64,000 bases of DNA from Paenibacillus sp. W2I17 (GCF_030815985.1 NZ_JAUSXM010000001.1:1798001-1862000); one strand, 5' to 3'. Positions 9,454 to 18,802 are shown, numbered from the stretch's first letter. Program-made: numbers and translations. Notes: generated by a model from the sequence alone, not told the origin.

Positions 9454-9930
9454 ATGGCCTTTCAGATTGTACTGAATCTTATCATTGCTTTTGTATGGAT
9501 GTTTCTGAACAACGCCTGGAATGGTGTTGGTTTTCTCATAGGTTACCTGCTCGGACTGCTTCTCATCGGGGGGATGCGCAGATTCTTCCCCCAGCGGTTC
9601 TATATTGTGCGAGTCTGGGCCATCTTCAAACTGATTACACTGCTGTTCAAGGAACTGGTGCGAGCCAGCATTGAGGTTATACGCCAGATTATCAAGCCAA
9701 AGTTAGATATAAGGCCCGGTATTTTTACGTATAAAACTCAATTGTCCTCGGATTGGGAAGTTACTCTGCTCTGCTTACTCATCTCATTGACACCAGGTTC
9801 TCTGCCGCTTGAGATCTCGGGTAATCAACGCAAACTGTTTATTCACGCACTGGATATCAAGGATGAACAGAAAATGAGAGATGATATCCAAAATACATTT
9901 GAAAAAGCAATTATGGAGGTGACGCGTTAA
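9454..9930 (+). CDS. mrpE: Na+/H+ antiporter subunit E
   Basis: 158 residues, two or three N-terminal membrane helices and a soluble C-terminal domain (TLLCLLISLTPGSLPLEIS), typical of MrpE. ATG at both 9448 and 9454 is in frame. I prefer 9454 because AAGGAG then lies 9 bases upstream and the protein begins MAFQI, as I remember for Bacillus MrpE. Its stop overlaps the mrpF start by one base (TAATG). Confidence 0.93.
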   Translation: MAFQIVLNLIIAFVWMFLNNAWNGVGFLIGYLLGLLLIGGMRRFFPQRFYIVRVWAIFKLITLLFKELVRASIEVIRQIIKPKLDIRPGIFTYKTQLSSDWEVTLLCLLISLTPGSLPLEISGNQRKLFIHALDIKDEQKMRDDIQNTFEKAIMEVTR

Positions 9931-10214
9931 TGTTATCCTCACTGTTGTTCATCTCATTGCTCATTCTCTCCTTAGCCATTCTGGGTTGCTTGTACAGGGT
10001 GCTTCGGGGACCATCCATGGCTGATCGGATCACGGCACTGGATACGATCGGTATCAATGTGATTTCCATCGTTGCCGTTCTGTCGATGATGCTGCAAACC
10101 CAAGCCTATCTGGATATTATCTTGCTGATTGGCATTTTGGCCTTTTTAAGTACAGTGGCATTTGCACGTTATATTGAACGGGGGGCGGTATTCAAAAATG
10201 ATGGAGATCGTTAA
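9930..10214 (+). CDS. mrpF: Na+/H+ antiporter subunit F
   Basis: 94 residues, three membrane helices, with the MrpF signature RVLRGPSMADRITALDTIG. TAATG coupling links it to mrpE, with GGAGGTGA upstream as ribosome binding site. Its 3' end overlaps mrpG by 17 bp. Confidence 0.94.
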   Translation: MLSSLLFISLLILSLAILGCLYRVLRGPSMADRITALDTIGINVISIVAVLSMMLQTQAYLDIILLIGILAFLSTVAFARYIERGAVFKNDGDR

Positions 10215-10590
10215 AGTAGCCGCTGAAACAGCTATAGGTCTACTCGTACTGCTCGGTGCACTACTCAGTGCACTCAGTGCATTCGGACTTATTCGTCTGC
10301 CTGATGTATATCTACGTGCCCATGCCGCAACCAAAAGTATGACTCTTGGTGTGTTCTGTGTATTAAGCGCTACATTTTTCTTCTTTTGGTACTTCGATAA
10401 CTATATCAGTGCCCGCTTATTGTTAGGTATCCTGTTTGTCTTCATCACGGCTCCGGTCGCCGGACATCTGAACGGACGGGCCGCCTATCGCACAGATGTA
10501 CCACTGTGGGAGCAGAGCGTGCAAGATGAATTGGAACCCTTGTTAAAAGGGAAAAAAGTAAACCATGAAGCCAAGGATATGATGGAGTAA
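10198..10590 (+). CDS. mrpG: Na+/H+ antiporter subunit G
   Basis: About 130 residues with three membrane helices and the MrpG signature GLIRLPDVYLRAHAATKSMTLG. The start is ATG 10198 or 10201, inside the end of mrpF; an earlier in-frame ATG (10162) would add an unrelated hydrophilic stretch. It is the last gene of the operon, followed at once by a strong terminator. The C-terminal tail is charged (LKGKKVNHEAKDMME). Confidence 0.93.
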   Translation: MMEIVKVAAETAIGLLVLLGALLSALSAFGLIRLPDVYLRAHAATKSMTLGVFCVLSATFFFFWYFDNYISARLLLGILFVFITAPVAGHLNGRAAYRTDVPLWEQSVQDELEPLLKGKKVNHEAKDMME

Positions 10591-10610
10591 TCCCCAGCCT
10601 AGGCATAACG

Positions 10611-10668
10611 AATACCCCCGAGGATCAGCCGCCCGTTTCGCGGGTTGTTCCCGGGGGTATTTTTTTAT
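10611..10668 (+). terminator. Intrinsic terminator of the mrp operon
   Basis: AATACCCCCG ... CGGGGGTATT encloses a second small GC hairpin and is followed by a run of seven T. It sits 20 bp after the mrpG stop. Confidence 0.9.
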
Positions 10669-10723
10669 TTTGATACACAAATCATATCAACCACTGATTA
10701 TGCAGACTGATTAAGTAGTAAAG

Positions 10724-11896
10724 TCAGAATCCATTCAGTCCCTGTCTTCTAAGATCCGCAGCCACAATACGTGCAAGCTCCGCAGCCCCTTGACGATTCG
10801 GATGCAGACTATCCCCTGTCATATATAGAGCAAGTGTTGCCGCAGGACCAATGGACGTGAAATAGGCAGAACTTAACTTATTCAGTTCAACAAGGGTAAC
10901 TCCCTCTTCCTGAGCGAGTGCACGTGTGGATTGATTGTACCAGCGGTTCTCCGCTTGATGTACGTTGGCTGTATTAAAGTCTGTTGCCCGGCCCTGAGGC
11001 GTGGAGAGGATAACCGTTGCTCCTTTGTTCTTCGCCTGACGTACCATATCCCGCATAATCTCCTTGAACTGCGCCTCCGTTGTATTGTTCTTGGCATTGG
11101 TATCGTTAATTCCGAATTGCAAAATAAAATAATCTCCCGGCTTGATATACTTCAGAATTGCTTCCATCTGACCATCATCGCGGAAACCTCTCGCAAATTG
11201 ACCACTTGACGCCATATTTCGAACCTGGAAGGTGGAATTGTTCACATAGGACGGAAACAGCTGTCCCCAACCTCCTTGTACACTGCTACCCAGCGGATAG
11301 TAATTACAAACTGTTGAATCACCACCAATGTAGATTGTGCGGTTGGTAACGGTCTGATTGGATAACTTTCGGATTTCGAGTGCACTAAGTGTGAAGGCGG
11401 TGCCTGTCTTTCCTTCCGTAACCAGCAGGTTTAATTGCCCGTCAGTCACCGGAATTTGAAATTGGTCCGTTGCCCCGTTGCCTGTCATATTGATGATCTG
11501 GTAGACACCTTCTGCAGCCACGCTGGATCTGGAAGTATTACCCAGGATCACTTTAACTTCATATAGGCCATTGGACAGATTCACATTGAAGGTATTGTTG
11601 CTCTTGGTACCAAAAGTTAAAAACTGCACAGCGTCACTCTTAACCCCGCTTCCTGCGGCAGACACATTCCTCATCTGTGCAGGTGTGTTGAAGCCATAAC
11701 CTTTCGTAGGCGTATAAGCATCTCCTGCGGACACGCCTGTGTAACCGCTCTCAACAGCACCCGAACCAAAATCAAATCTGTAATTGTCCGTTGCCGCTTC
11801 GGCGACTTGCCCTTCACTGCTTCCCAAACCGATGCCCATTGTACTCGCAAACAGAACAAAACAGAGCAGAAGCTTTACCGATATTGGCCATTTCAT
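10724..11896 (-). CDS. Secreted rhamnogalacturonan acetylesterase-like SGNH hydrolase
   Basis: About 390 residues. A signal peptide is clear (KLLLCFVLFASTMGIGLG, then AEAA). A beta-rich domain (about 35-175) resembles those found before CE12 esterases. The SGNH core follows: YIGGDSTVC (catalytic Ser), GGWG, FQFGINDTN-like sequence (here LQFGINDTN) and DSLHPN (Asp/His). This fits a CE12 deacetylase of pectic rhamnogalacturonan acting outside the cell. I chose ATG 11896, with GAGAGGAG upstream, because it places the signal peptide at the N-terminus; an earlier ATG (11950) lacks this. It lies 50 bp downstream of another esterase-like gene and is probably co-transcribed with it. Confidence 0.87.
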   Translation of the reverse strand: MKWPISVKLLLCFVLFASTMGIGLGSSEGQVAEAATDNYRFDFGSGAVESGYTGVSAGDAYTPTKGYGFNTPAQMRNVSAAGSGVKSDAVQFLTFGTKSNNTFNVNLSNGLYEVKVILGNTSRSSVAAEGVYQIINMTGNGATDQFQIPVTDGQLNLLVTEGKTGTAFTLSALEIRKLSNQTVTNRTIYIGGDSTVCNYYPLGSSVQGGWGQLFPSYVNNSTFQVRNMASSGQFARGFRDDGQMEAILKYIKPGDYFILQFGINDTNAKNNTTEAQFKEIMRDMVRQAKNKGATVILSTPQGRATDFNTANVHQAENRWYNQSTRALAQEEGVTLVELNKLSSAYFTSIGPAATLALYMTGDSLHPNRQGAAELARIVAADLRRQGLNGF

Positions 11897-11946
11897 CACG
11901 AATTCTCCTCTCGAATCAGAATTATATTGGTGCACGATCCACAGCT

Positions 11947-12966
11947 TCACAGAACTTGATCAAGCCAGTCATAAGCCTTCGCTCCGCTAATCTCATGTCC
12001 ACCTGTAAAGAAATCCGCATCCAGTGATTCTGATGCTCCCGCCTGCTCATATATGTGTGTCAAACGGGCATACGCCTCTCTCGCTGCATGGATTGGGAAC
12101 ACCTGATCATCACTTCCGGCTTCAATAAAAAGTGGCCTAGGCACAATCAGGCCGATGAGATCCGGCAACTCCGCTTCACGCAGGATACCTGGCACATAGT
12201 TGTCCAGACAATGGTTCCGATCCAGTATGCTGCCCTGGAATGTACTTGCATAACCACTTACTACAGTTGCCCGGAACCGTTCATCCAACGCGGCTGTAAA
12301 TGCGGTCACCAGCCCACCGCCCGAGATACCCATGCTTCCAATTCGCTCCGAATCCACTTCTGGCCGGGTCGATACATAATCCAATACACGTGTTGTTTCA
12401 TACACCCTATGACCGGCGAGGGTCTTCCCCACCATGAGCAGATGTGCAGCAATCTTCGTACAGGAACTTGCCCCTGGTGGCGCATCGCGGTCCTCTTCCA
12501 ATCTTCGATCACCAAATCCGAGCAACTCTGGAGCCGCAACCACATATCCACGCTTCACAAGAGCTACTGCAAAGTCCTTGTGTAATCCGGGCTCGCTTGT
12601 CCGTAGTGACCCATCCGGTTCCATACCCGAGATCTCTCGGCTACCGTAGCCATGCCCATGACAAGCAACGATAGCAGGTCTCTTGTTTTCGGTAATGCTT
12701 CCATCACCCGGAATTAATAAATATACAGGCATGCGAAGTCCTGCATAGGTCGTGATTTCAATCCGCTCCCGAATATATCCGTCACATGTAATGCGCTCCA
12801 GTAAGATTGGATTCAGTGCGGCCGCCATCGTGGGGAAACCGCCCAGCCGTTCTTTCACGCGAGTACGTAGCTGATTGCGCCATAACTCAAGGGGTTGATC
12901 TGCATGATACGCGGAACGACCACGAAGATTCGTTTGTTGTTGTAGATAGGCTTCAATATCAGACAT
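11947..12966 (-). CDS. Alpha/beta hydrolase, dienelactone hydrolase / acetylxylan esterase-like
   Basis: 339 residues, cytoplasmic. Features of the fold are the oxyanion region CHGHGYGSRE, the nucleophile elbow MGISGGG (Ser), the acid loop EAGSDDQVFP (Asp) and the late His in TGGHEIS. The start at 12966 is placed 9-10 bases after GGAGGG; an earlier ATG at 13035 would add 23 residues. The neighbouring secreted esterase suggests the pair handles acetylated plant polysaccharide fragments, but the substrate is inference. Annotation as a peptidase-like alpha/beta hydrolase is also possible. Confidence 0.8.
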   Translation of the reverse strand: MSDIEAYLQQQTNLRGRSAYHADQPLELWRNQLRTRVKERLGGFPTMAAALNPILLERITCDGYIRERIEITTYAGLRMPVYLLIPGDGSITENKRPAIVACHGHGYGSREISGMEPDGSLRTSEPGLHKDFAVALVKRGYVVAAPELLGFGDRRLEEDRDAPPGASSCTKIAAHLLMVGKTLAGHRVYETTRVLDYVSTRPEVDSERIGSMGISGGGLVTAFTAALDERFRATVVSGYASTFQGSILDRNHCLDNYVPGILREAELPDLIGLIVPRPLFIEAGSDDQVFPIHAAREAYARLTHIYEQAGASESLDADFFTGGHEISGAKAYDWLDQVL

Positions 12967-13111
12967 GGGCCTGTGTCCCTCCTGTTTTTCGTAGGATAAC
13001 GTAGATAAAAGACTGTTATATGGAATTAATCCCATCCATTATAGAACATCTAGGTCACCCATGAATTGAACATGTTTGCCTGTTTTGAATGGAATCATAC
13101 GATTTCTAGCC

Positions 13112-13158
13112 AAAAAAAGGATATCTCCAACCTGAAGACAGGTTACGGAAATACCCTT
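13112..13158 (-). terminator. Intrinsic terminator of the PKS-MMPL operon
   Basis: On the minus strand, AAGGGTATTTCC and GTAACCTG pair with CAGGTT and GGAGATATCCTT, followed by seven T. The hairpin begins at the MMPL stop codon. Confidence 0.8.
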
Positions 13159-15404
13159 CATTTCATCTGACCTGGCAGCCACCAGTTCCACCTGCCCATT
13201 AATTTCATCAATGCAGGTACCAGTATTAGACGGATTAATGTAACGTCAATCAACACCGCTGCCGTGATTCCGACCCCTAACTGCCTCACACCTGCGACTT
13301 CAGCAATGGCAAACGGCACGGTCACCGCAAGCAGAATTGCCGCTGCGGAGGTAACCAGCCGGCCTGTAGAAGCCAATCCCTGTTGGACAGCCACATCACT
13401 GTCTCCGGTTCGTCTATACACTTCCTGAATACGGCTCAGCATAAACACACCATAATCCATGGATATGCCAAACACCAATCCTGCAATGAATACAGGAATC
13501 ATAATGGCAATGGCTGACGGCTCCATACCTAGATGTCCTTCATTGAACACCCACACCAATATGCCAAATGAAGCGGCTAAGCTGAGCAGATTCATCAGAA
13601 TTGCCTTGATTGGAATGAGCATCGATCGGAATGCCGCCAGTAACACAAGATAATTGGTGACCACTACAAATACCAGCACTTTGGGCAGTTGACTTGTGAC
13701 TTCCTGCATTATTTCATACTGCTTGGCAGCTTCCCCACCATAACGTAGTTTTACATTGTTGGAGCCTGGTGCATGATCGCTATTCCTCATTCGTTCCAGC
13801 CAGTCTGCAACCTGTTCCGAACCAGGCTCCCCGTGCACAGTGGCTATCAATCGTATGGAATGATCAGAGACCGTTGAACGCAACCATGCCGTCCTTGTTG
13901 ACTCCTTGCCTTCTATGGAAGGAATGAGCTCCTTCGGTGGAATTCGAATAAGGCTTTGCGAGGCATTTTGATTCGGCTGTAATAGGCCCCATGGTGAAAC
14001 AATGCTCAATACGTCTGAGTCCTGCAGTAGTTGACAGGCTTTGTTGTAGGCTAACTGCCAGTGATTGGCAGTCAACAGTTCCTGTTGTCCGCCAATCACG
14101 ATCTCGATAGCGGAAGTATTCTTTTGCCCCAGATCATGTTGCAACTGCTCTGCTGCCTGGCGGGACTCCATTCTCTCTGGCAGTGAAGAAGCATCCGGGA
14201 CGGACAGTTCCAGCCGAGTCACTGGATAAACACACAGGAGCAGCACAACCGTACCTCCAATGGCCATACGGACTGGTCGTTTCATGACCCTTGCTGACCA
14301 TCTATGCCAGACCGAGCGTCTGGGTAACAAATAGACTGACTTTCGCCTGAATACCCGATCCGCAGACAGTGACAGCAGAGCTGGCAGCAGCGTAACATTT
14401 AACAGTAGCGATAGGAGCAGAACAATAATGGCCCCCAAGGAGACACTTAGAAACATCGGCAGTCTGATCCAGAGCAGACCCAGCAGACCAAGGAGCACGC
14501 AAGCTGCCGAGAACAACACTGCTCTGCCTGCTGTACGTAATGTTCGCTGAAGAATCTCGCTCCGCAAAACCTCGCTCTGCATATCCAGGCTGCTGCCCGT
14601 AACGTTAGCTTCGCCTTTATCTTCGTAGACCCGCTGAAGTTCTTCCCTGTACCTGCTCAGGATGATCAGGGCAAAGTCTATACTCAGTGCCATGCCCACC
14701 ATGGGAATCACATTAATGATAAAGTTGGACAATTCCAGATGATAACCAAGGAGTGACGTGACTCCCATAGCAGTAATCACAGCACTGATCCCCATCATGA
14801 CAGCAATCAACGCGGCATGTAGCCCCCTGAATGCAAAACACAAAACGATCAGGGCAATCGGCAGTCCCACCATCTCTGCCCGTTCCAGATCACGGAAGCT
14901 CAGATGATTGACATCCTGCTGGACGACTGCCTTTCCCGTCAATTGCACCGTACCTGGACCCTCTGTTGCCAGCACGGCGCGCAACTGCTCCAGTGGGGGA
15001 CCCATCTGATGCGCGGGCACATCCATTTTCACAAAGGCATAAGCCCTTTGGTCTTGCAGCGTCACTCTTTCGCTAACATCCAGAGGGGACGTGATAGAGG
15101 TTACCGCAGGCAACACTTGAACCTGTGTCAAACGATCCTTGATCCACTGCCGGAACTGTAACGGCGAGGTATTTTCCTTTTTCTCAAAAACCAGAATAAC
15201 CGGATCAGCAGGAGATCCGAATTCGTCCTCCAGAACAAGTTCAACCGCTTGTGCATCCCCGTGAACCCGTTTTAATCCGTGATCCTGAACAATGTCAGGT
15301 AACTTCCACGCCCAGACCGCTGACATCCCGATGATAAATACCCAGCAGAGAATAATGAACCGCGGATATCGGCTGATGAAGGCAGCAAGTCTGCGATAAC
15401 CCAT
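13158..15404 (-). CDS. MMPL/RND-family exporter
   Basis: 748 residues with about 12 hydrophobic segments arranged as two repeats (1+5 each) and two large outside loops, the usual MMPL layout. Typical motifs are GMALSIDFALIILSRYREEL in the first half and GISMDYGVFMLSRIQE in the second, both carrying the Asp of the proton relay. Length is normal for short bacterial MMPL pumps. It starts 41 bp after the polyketide synthase gene on the same strand and shares its terminator, so the natural guess is export of the alkylpyrone or alkylresorcinol lipid made by that enzyme. The substrate is inference. Confidence 0.9.
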   Translation of the reverse strand: MGYRRLAAFISRYPRFIILCWVFIIGMSAVWAWKLPDIVQDHGLKRVHGDAQAVELVLEDEFGSPADPVILVFEKKENTSPLQFRQWIKDRLTQVQVLPAVTSITSPLDVSERVTLQDQRAYAFVKMDVPAHQMGPPLEQLRAVLATEGPGTVQLTGKAVVQQDVNHLSFRDLERAEMVGLPIALIVLCFAFRGLHAALIAVMMGISAVITAMGVTSLLGYHLELSNFIINVIPMVGMALSIDFALIILSRYREELQRVYEDKGEANVTGSSLDMQSEVLRSEILQRTLRTAGRAVLFSAACVLLGLLGLLWIRLPMFLSVSLGAIIVLLLSLLLNVTLLPALLSLSADRVFRRKSVYLLPRRSVWHRWSARVMKRPVRMAIGGTVVLLLCVYPVTRLELSVPDASSLPERMESRQAAEQLQHDLGQKNTSAIEIVIGGQQELLTANHWQLAYNKACQLLQDSDVLSIVSPWGLLQPNQNASQSLIRIPPKELIPSIEGKESTRTAWLRSTVSDHSIRLIATVHGEPGSEQVADWLERMRNSDHAPGSNNVKLRYGGEAAKQYEIMQEVTSQLPKVLVFVVVTNYLVLLAAFRSMLIPIKAILMNLLSLAASFGILVWVFNEGHLGMEPSAIAIMIPVFIAGLVFGISMDYGVFMLSRIQEVYRRTGDSDVAVQQGLASTGRLVTSAAAILLAVTVPFAIAEVAGVRQLGVGITAAVLIDVTLIRLILVPALMKLMGRWNWWLPGQMK

Positions 15405-15445
15405 ACCTAAGCTCCTCTGCGATCAGATTAGTCATTCGATTATAT

Positions 15446-16606
15446 TCATCGGTATTGGATGCCATGATTCACAGGTATTCTGTTCGCTATGGGGGCAGGG
15501 ATGTATGTAAAAGGAAGTAACTCTGCCGTCAGTCCCGGGCCAAAGGCCAGCGCTATCCCACTGGAATGCTCTTCCTTCTGTCTGTAATCCTCACGGATGG
15601 CTTGAAGAACAAAAAGAATCGTCACGGACGACAGGTTGCCATAATCCCGCAGGATGTTTCGGCTGTAGGAGACCTGCTCATCTGTCAACTGATACAGCTT
15701 CTGAACGGCATCCACGATGCCTCTGCCTCCCGGATGGATCGCCCATATTTCCGGTAAACCGCTCCCCTCCAGCAACCGTTCTACCTCTGGACCGAGATGC
15801 AAACCAAGCAGCTTCGGAATCTGTGGTGACAGGTAGAGATCAAAGCCTGTATTGCCCACTTCCCAGATCATTTCTTCTGCACAATCCGGGAGCAGCGTTG
15901 AGTGCCCACGACCTAATCGAAAACATTCATTGCGGTCTGTTCCGGACGCACCAATAACACAGGCAGAGGCACCGTCTCCGAAAAACGATGCGGCATAAAG
16001 GTCGTCCCGTTTGGCAGATGGCTGAAAGTGAAGTGTGCATAGTTCCACACACACGATGAGAACTGTAGCCTTCTGATCTGTCGTTACAATGGAATTCGCC
16101 AGTTGGATCGCCTTCAGACCGGCTGCACATCCTTGAAACACCAGTGGAATCCGGTTGATCTGCGGTGAAAGTTCAAGCTGCTGGATCAGCCGAACATCAA
16201 GTCCAGGCAGGAATTGCCCCGTGCAACTCACCGTAATGAGATGTGTAATTTCGGAGGAGGATACGTCTGCATCCTGAAGGGCCTGTCCGGCCGCCTCCAG
16301 ACCAAGTGGAACAGCAGCAGCTTTGTATTTGCCCATACGCTCGGATGTAGTCGGAACCTCCTCCGCACTGGTAAAGGGTAAATATCGGCAAGAATCAACA
16401 GGCTCAAGCAGATTCGGTTCACACGTATACCGAGTCTCCACACCGCACTGATTAAAGATTCGTTTGGCCCACCTTCTCGCATCTGGCTCATGTTCCAGCG
16501 CTTGCGCGAGACGGGCAGACACATCCTTTTGCTCAATACGGTGGGCAGGCCACGCCGTTCCTATTCCCATAATACTTGACCCAGTAGTTGCCTCAAGCTG
16601 GTTCAT
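15446..16606 (-). CDS. Type III polyketide synthase (chalcone/stilbene synthase-like)
   Basis: 386 residues, the usual length. The catalytic triad is visible: Cys160 in FQGCAAG, His291 in AIHPGGRG and Asn324 in YGNLSSVT. FFGDGASACVIG and the C-terminal GFGPG-like loop (AFGPGLT) are also typical. Such enzymes extend an acyl-CoA starter with malonyl-CoA; Bacillus relatives make alkylpyrones. ATG 16606 has GGAGG 8 bases upstream. It heads a two-gene operon with an MMPL exporter. A methyltransferase of the BpsB type, found beside the Bacillus enzyme, is not adjacent here. A palindrome at 16655-16675 may be its operator. Confidence 0.93.
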   Translation of the reverse strand: MNQLEATTGSSIMGIGTAWPAHRIEQKDVSARLAQALEHEPDARRWAKRIFNQCGVETRYTCEPNLLEPVDSCRYLPFTSAEEVPTTSERMGKYKAAAVPLGLEAAGQALQDADVSSSEITHLITVSCTGQFLPGLDVRLIQQLELSPQINRIPLVFQGCAAGLKAIQLANSIVTTDQKATVLIVCVELCTLHFQPSAKRDDLYAASFFGDGASACVIGASGTDRNECFRLGRGHSTLLPDCAEEMIWEVGNTGFDLYLSPQIPKLLGLHLGPEVERLLEGSGLPEIWAIHPGGRGIVDAVQKLYQLTDEQVSYSRNILRDYGNLSSVTILFVLQAIREDYRQKEEHSSGIALAFGPGLTAELLPFTYIPAPIANRIPVNHGIQYR

Positions 16607-16654
16607 CGGCTTAACCTCCTATATCGTACGTGTTCAAAAGTAGGCTTTTTAAAC

Positions 16655-16675
16655 AACCTATATATAAAATAGGTT
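16655..16675. promoter_or_regulatory. Palindrome upstream of the polyketide synthase
   Basis: AACCTAT, 7 bases, ATAGGTT: a perfect 7-bp inverted repeat about 50 bp before the PKS start. There is no T-run. It could be an operator for a dimeric repressor. The regulator is unknown. Confidence 0.4.
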
Positions 16676-16744
16676 CATATGACATATGTGCAGGATATAG
16701 TACAAGTCTATTCACTCCCTGTCCTGTTTATGTTCATATTAACA

Positions 16745-16795
16745 AGCAAAGGCGGACAACATATGCGAGTTTCGCACGTGCTGTCCGCCTTTGCT
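16745..16795 (-). terminator. Strong hairpin downstream of the flavin reductase gene
   Basis: A perfect 14-bp stem, AGCAAAGGCGGACA / TGTCCGCCTTTGCT, with a loop that itself can pair GCGA/TCGC. The T-run on the minus strand is poor (TTTGCTTGTT), so it may be an inefficient terminator or an mRNA-stabilising hairpin. Confidence 0.6.
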
Positions 16796-16840
16796 ACCGG
16801 ATTAAACCCGTTCCTATATTACATATTCGATCTGTCAGAA

Positions 16841-17461
16841 CTATTCAGGTCGAATCACCGTGAATCTCTCCCCAAGCTTGGCATAATCATTACCCGCCAG
16901 TCGGCTGACTGGTTTCAAATGATCCATCAGGATATAGCCCTTGTCCGGATTGTAGACTTGTTCGCTGAAATGATACTGAACAATGCGTACCAGCAGCAGG
17001 TCACTCACCGGTTTGCCCTCATCATTCGTGATGGGAATGTGCTGATACAGCTCACACTCCATCCGAATGAGTGCTTCCTGAATTCCTGGCACAGCAACCT
17101 TGGTACTTGGCACTGTAGTAAGTTTTGTCCGCTCAAGCTCACTTTCGTGGGGTTCCAGTATGGCAGCTGTCTCATTCACTTCTGTTATGATTGCTTCATC
17201 ACAGATATGCACAACCAGTTCTTGATGAGCAAGCACATTACGTGCAGTATCTTTCATGATACCGTCTTTACGTGCAATGGATATGGATAACAGCGGTGGG
17301 TCCGAACTAACCACATTAAAGAAACTAAAAGGCGCTGCATTAATTACACCATTCTCATCTGAAAGTGTCGTCACAAAAGCAATTGGACGTGGCACCACCG
17401 AACCACTCATCAGTTTATAGTTGTCTCTTCCCGTTATTTCACGTGGATCCAATGTATACAT
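16841..17461 (-). CDS. Flavin reductase-like FMN-binding split-barrel protein
   Basis: 206 residues. The N-terminus has the family pattern SGSVVPRPIAFVTTLSDENG followed by NAAPFSFFNVVSSDPPLLSIS, which binds FMN. Relatives reduce flavins or act as small FMN oxidoreductases; the substrate cannot be told. ATG 17461 with GAAGGGG upstream is preferred to the ATG at 17494. It is followed by a perfect 14-bp hairpin and then the PKS promoter region, so it is probably a single-gene unit. Confidence 0.85.
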   Translation of the reverse strand: MYTLDPREITGRDNYKLMSGSVVPRPIAFVTTLSDENGVINAAPFSFFNVVSSDPPLLSISIARKDGIMKDTARNVLAHQELVVHICDEAIITEVNETAAILEPHESELERTKLTTVPSTKVAVPGIQEALIRMECELYQHIPITNDEGKPVSDLLLVRIVQYHFSEQVYNPDKGYILMDHLKPVSRLAGNDYAKLGERFTVIRPE

Positions 17462-17564
17462 ATGTAAATATCCCCTTCCATGCTCGTGAAGCAAATGACA
17501 ACTCTACTTCATGATACGACAATGATCCTGCTTCTTTATTATATATCGTAAAATGCTGAATTAA

Positions 17565-17602
17565 CAAAAAAACTCCCTGGTGCCCATTGCACCAAGGAGT
17601 TT
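17565..17602 (-). terminator. Intrinsic terminator of the siderophore-binding protein gene
   Basis: On the minus strand AACTCCTTGGTGC pairs with GCACCAGGGAGTT and is followed by seven T. It begins about 30 bp after the stop at 17631. Confidence 0.88.
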
Positions 17603-17630
17603 GAACATGCCATTTCGTATTGGCTATTTC

Positions 17631-18623
17631 TTATTTAACGATGCTGTTCTGGATGTCTTCCATAATTTGAAGATTCGCTTGAACTCCACTATACAGCCAG
17701 CTGCTGGAACGGGTAAATTCGAACAAATTACCATTTTTCACAGCCGGGATGCTTTGCCATACCGGATCTTTCAGTGCTTCTGACCCTGTACCTTCATCAC
17801 TATTCACAAAGAACAAGTAGTCTACATCCATTTCAGCCAATTTCTCCATTGAGATGGAAGACCAGTTACCTGTCGCATTGGCAGAGATTTCTTTTACAAC
17901 TTCAGGCTCTACAAGTCCAAGTTCTTTGTACATCACTTCTCCACTCGATACATTGTCACTTACGATGAAAAACTTGCCGCTAACCAACCAAATGGCCGCT
18001 GCCGATTTCGTTCCACCTGTAACGTTGTTGATTTTTTCCTTGATTTCTGTAGCTTTAACTTCGTAATCATCCAGCGCTTTTTGTGCTTCGGCACTCTTAT
18101 TCAAAATTTCACCGATTTTCAGCTGCGTTTTGCGCCAGTCGCTATTAATCTCATCGCCGAGTACGAAAGTCGGTGCAATCTTACTGTACTGTTCGTATTT
18201 CTCACCTTCAACCACACTTTCGGAACCGATAATAATCAGATCCGGGTTAAAACTTGTTACCGCTTCGAAAGGCAGATCGAAGGCAATCGTTGGAATACCA
18301 TTCAGATCTTTTTGTAGATATTCCTGAATTCCGTTGGCTACAGACCATTGGGCAACTGGCTTAACACCAAGTGTTACCAGATTGTCTTCCAGATAAGAAG
18401 CGATGATGCGCTCCGGATTTGCGGGAATTGTTACTTCGTGTCCCATTGCATCTGTTAATGTGCGCTCTGTAGCGGCTTCTGTTTGTGTCTCTGTCTCCGT
18501 TGTTGTATCGCTCTCTCCTGCTGCTCCGTTCTCTGCAGGCTTCGCTCCACACGCGGCCAACCAGATGGACATAACCATCACCGTAATTAGAAGCATGATC
18601 ATCTTTCTATTATTCTTAAGCAA
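17631..18623 (-). CDS. Iron-siderophore ABC transporter substrate-binding lipoprotein
   Basis: About 330 residues. A lipoprotein signal peptide ends in the lipobox LAAC, followed by a Thr/Glu-rich linker and a FecB/FhuD-type fold (TLTDAMGHEVTIPANPERIIAS; PDLIIIGSESV; VDYLFFVNSDEG). It captures a ferric siderophore at the outer membrane face. I prefer the TTG at 18623, with GAGGGG 8 bases upstream, over the ATG at 18641, which lacks a ribosome binding site. A Fur-box-like palindrome lies upstream and a terminator downstream. No permease or ATPase genes are adjacent, so it must use a transporter encoded elsewhere. Confidence 0.9.
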   Translation of the reverse strand: MLKNNRKMIMLLITVMVMSIWLAACGAKPAENGAAGESDTTTETETQTEAATERTLTDAMGHEVTIPANPERIIASYLEDNLVTLGVKPVAQWSVANGIQEYLQKDLNGIPTIAFDLPFEAVTSFNPDLIIIGSESVVEGEKYEQYSKIAPTFVLGDEINSDWRKTQLKIGEILNKSAEAQKALDDYEVKATEIKEKINNVTGGTKSAAAIWLVSGKFFIVSDNVSSGEVMYKELGLVEPEVVKEISANATGNWSSISMEKLAEMDVDYLFFVNSDEGTGSEALKDPVWQSIPAVKNGNLFEFTRSSSWLYSGVQANLQIMEDIQNSIVK

Positions 18624-18757
18624 TTTGTTAACCCCTCTCATTCCATTATGGAAACCTTATTCGGCGTTATTGTCACAGATATCAACGTTCAAAAATATTG
18701 ACACTATTATTGATACATATAATATCCGTATGTACATTTGTCCGATTCCATTGACAA

Positions 18758-18772
18758 TGATAATTGTTATCA
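18758..18772. promoter_or_regulatory. Fur box
   Basis: TGATAATTGTTATCA matches the 7-1-7 Fur consensus TGATAATnATTATCA at all but one fixed position. It lies about 135 bp upstream of the siderophore-binding protein start, where it could repress that gene when iron is sufficient. Confidence 0.8.
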
Positions 18773-18802
18773 GTTCAGTTGTCAATTCGATTTTGCTCTG
18801 CG

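Noticed and set aside
16679..17290. Long plus-strand frame opposite the flavin reductase gene
   Set aside because: The minus strand carries clear family motifs. The plus frame has no motif and no ribosome binding site.
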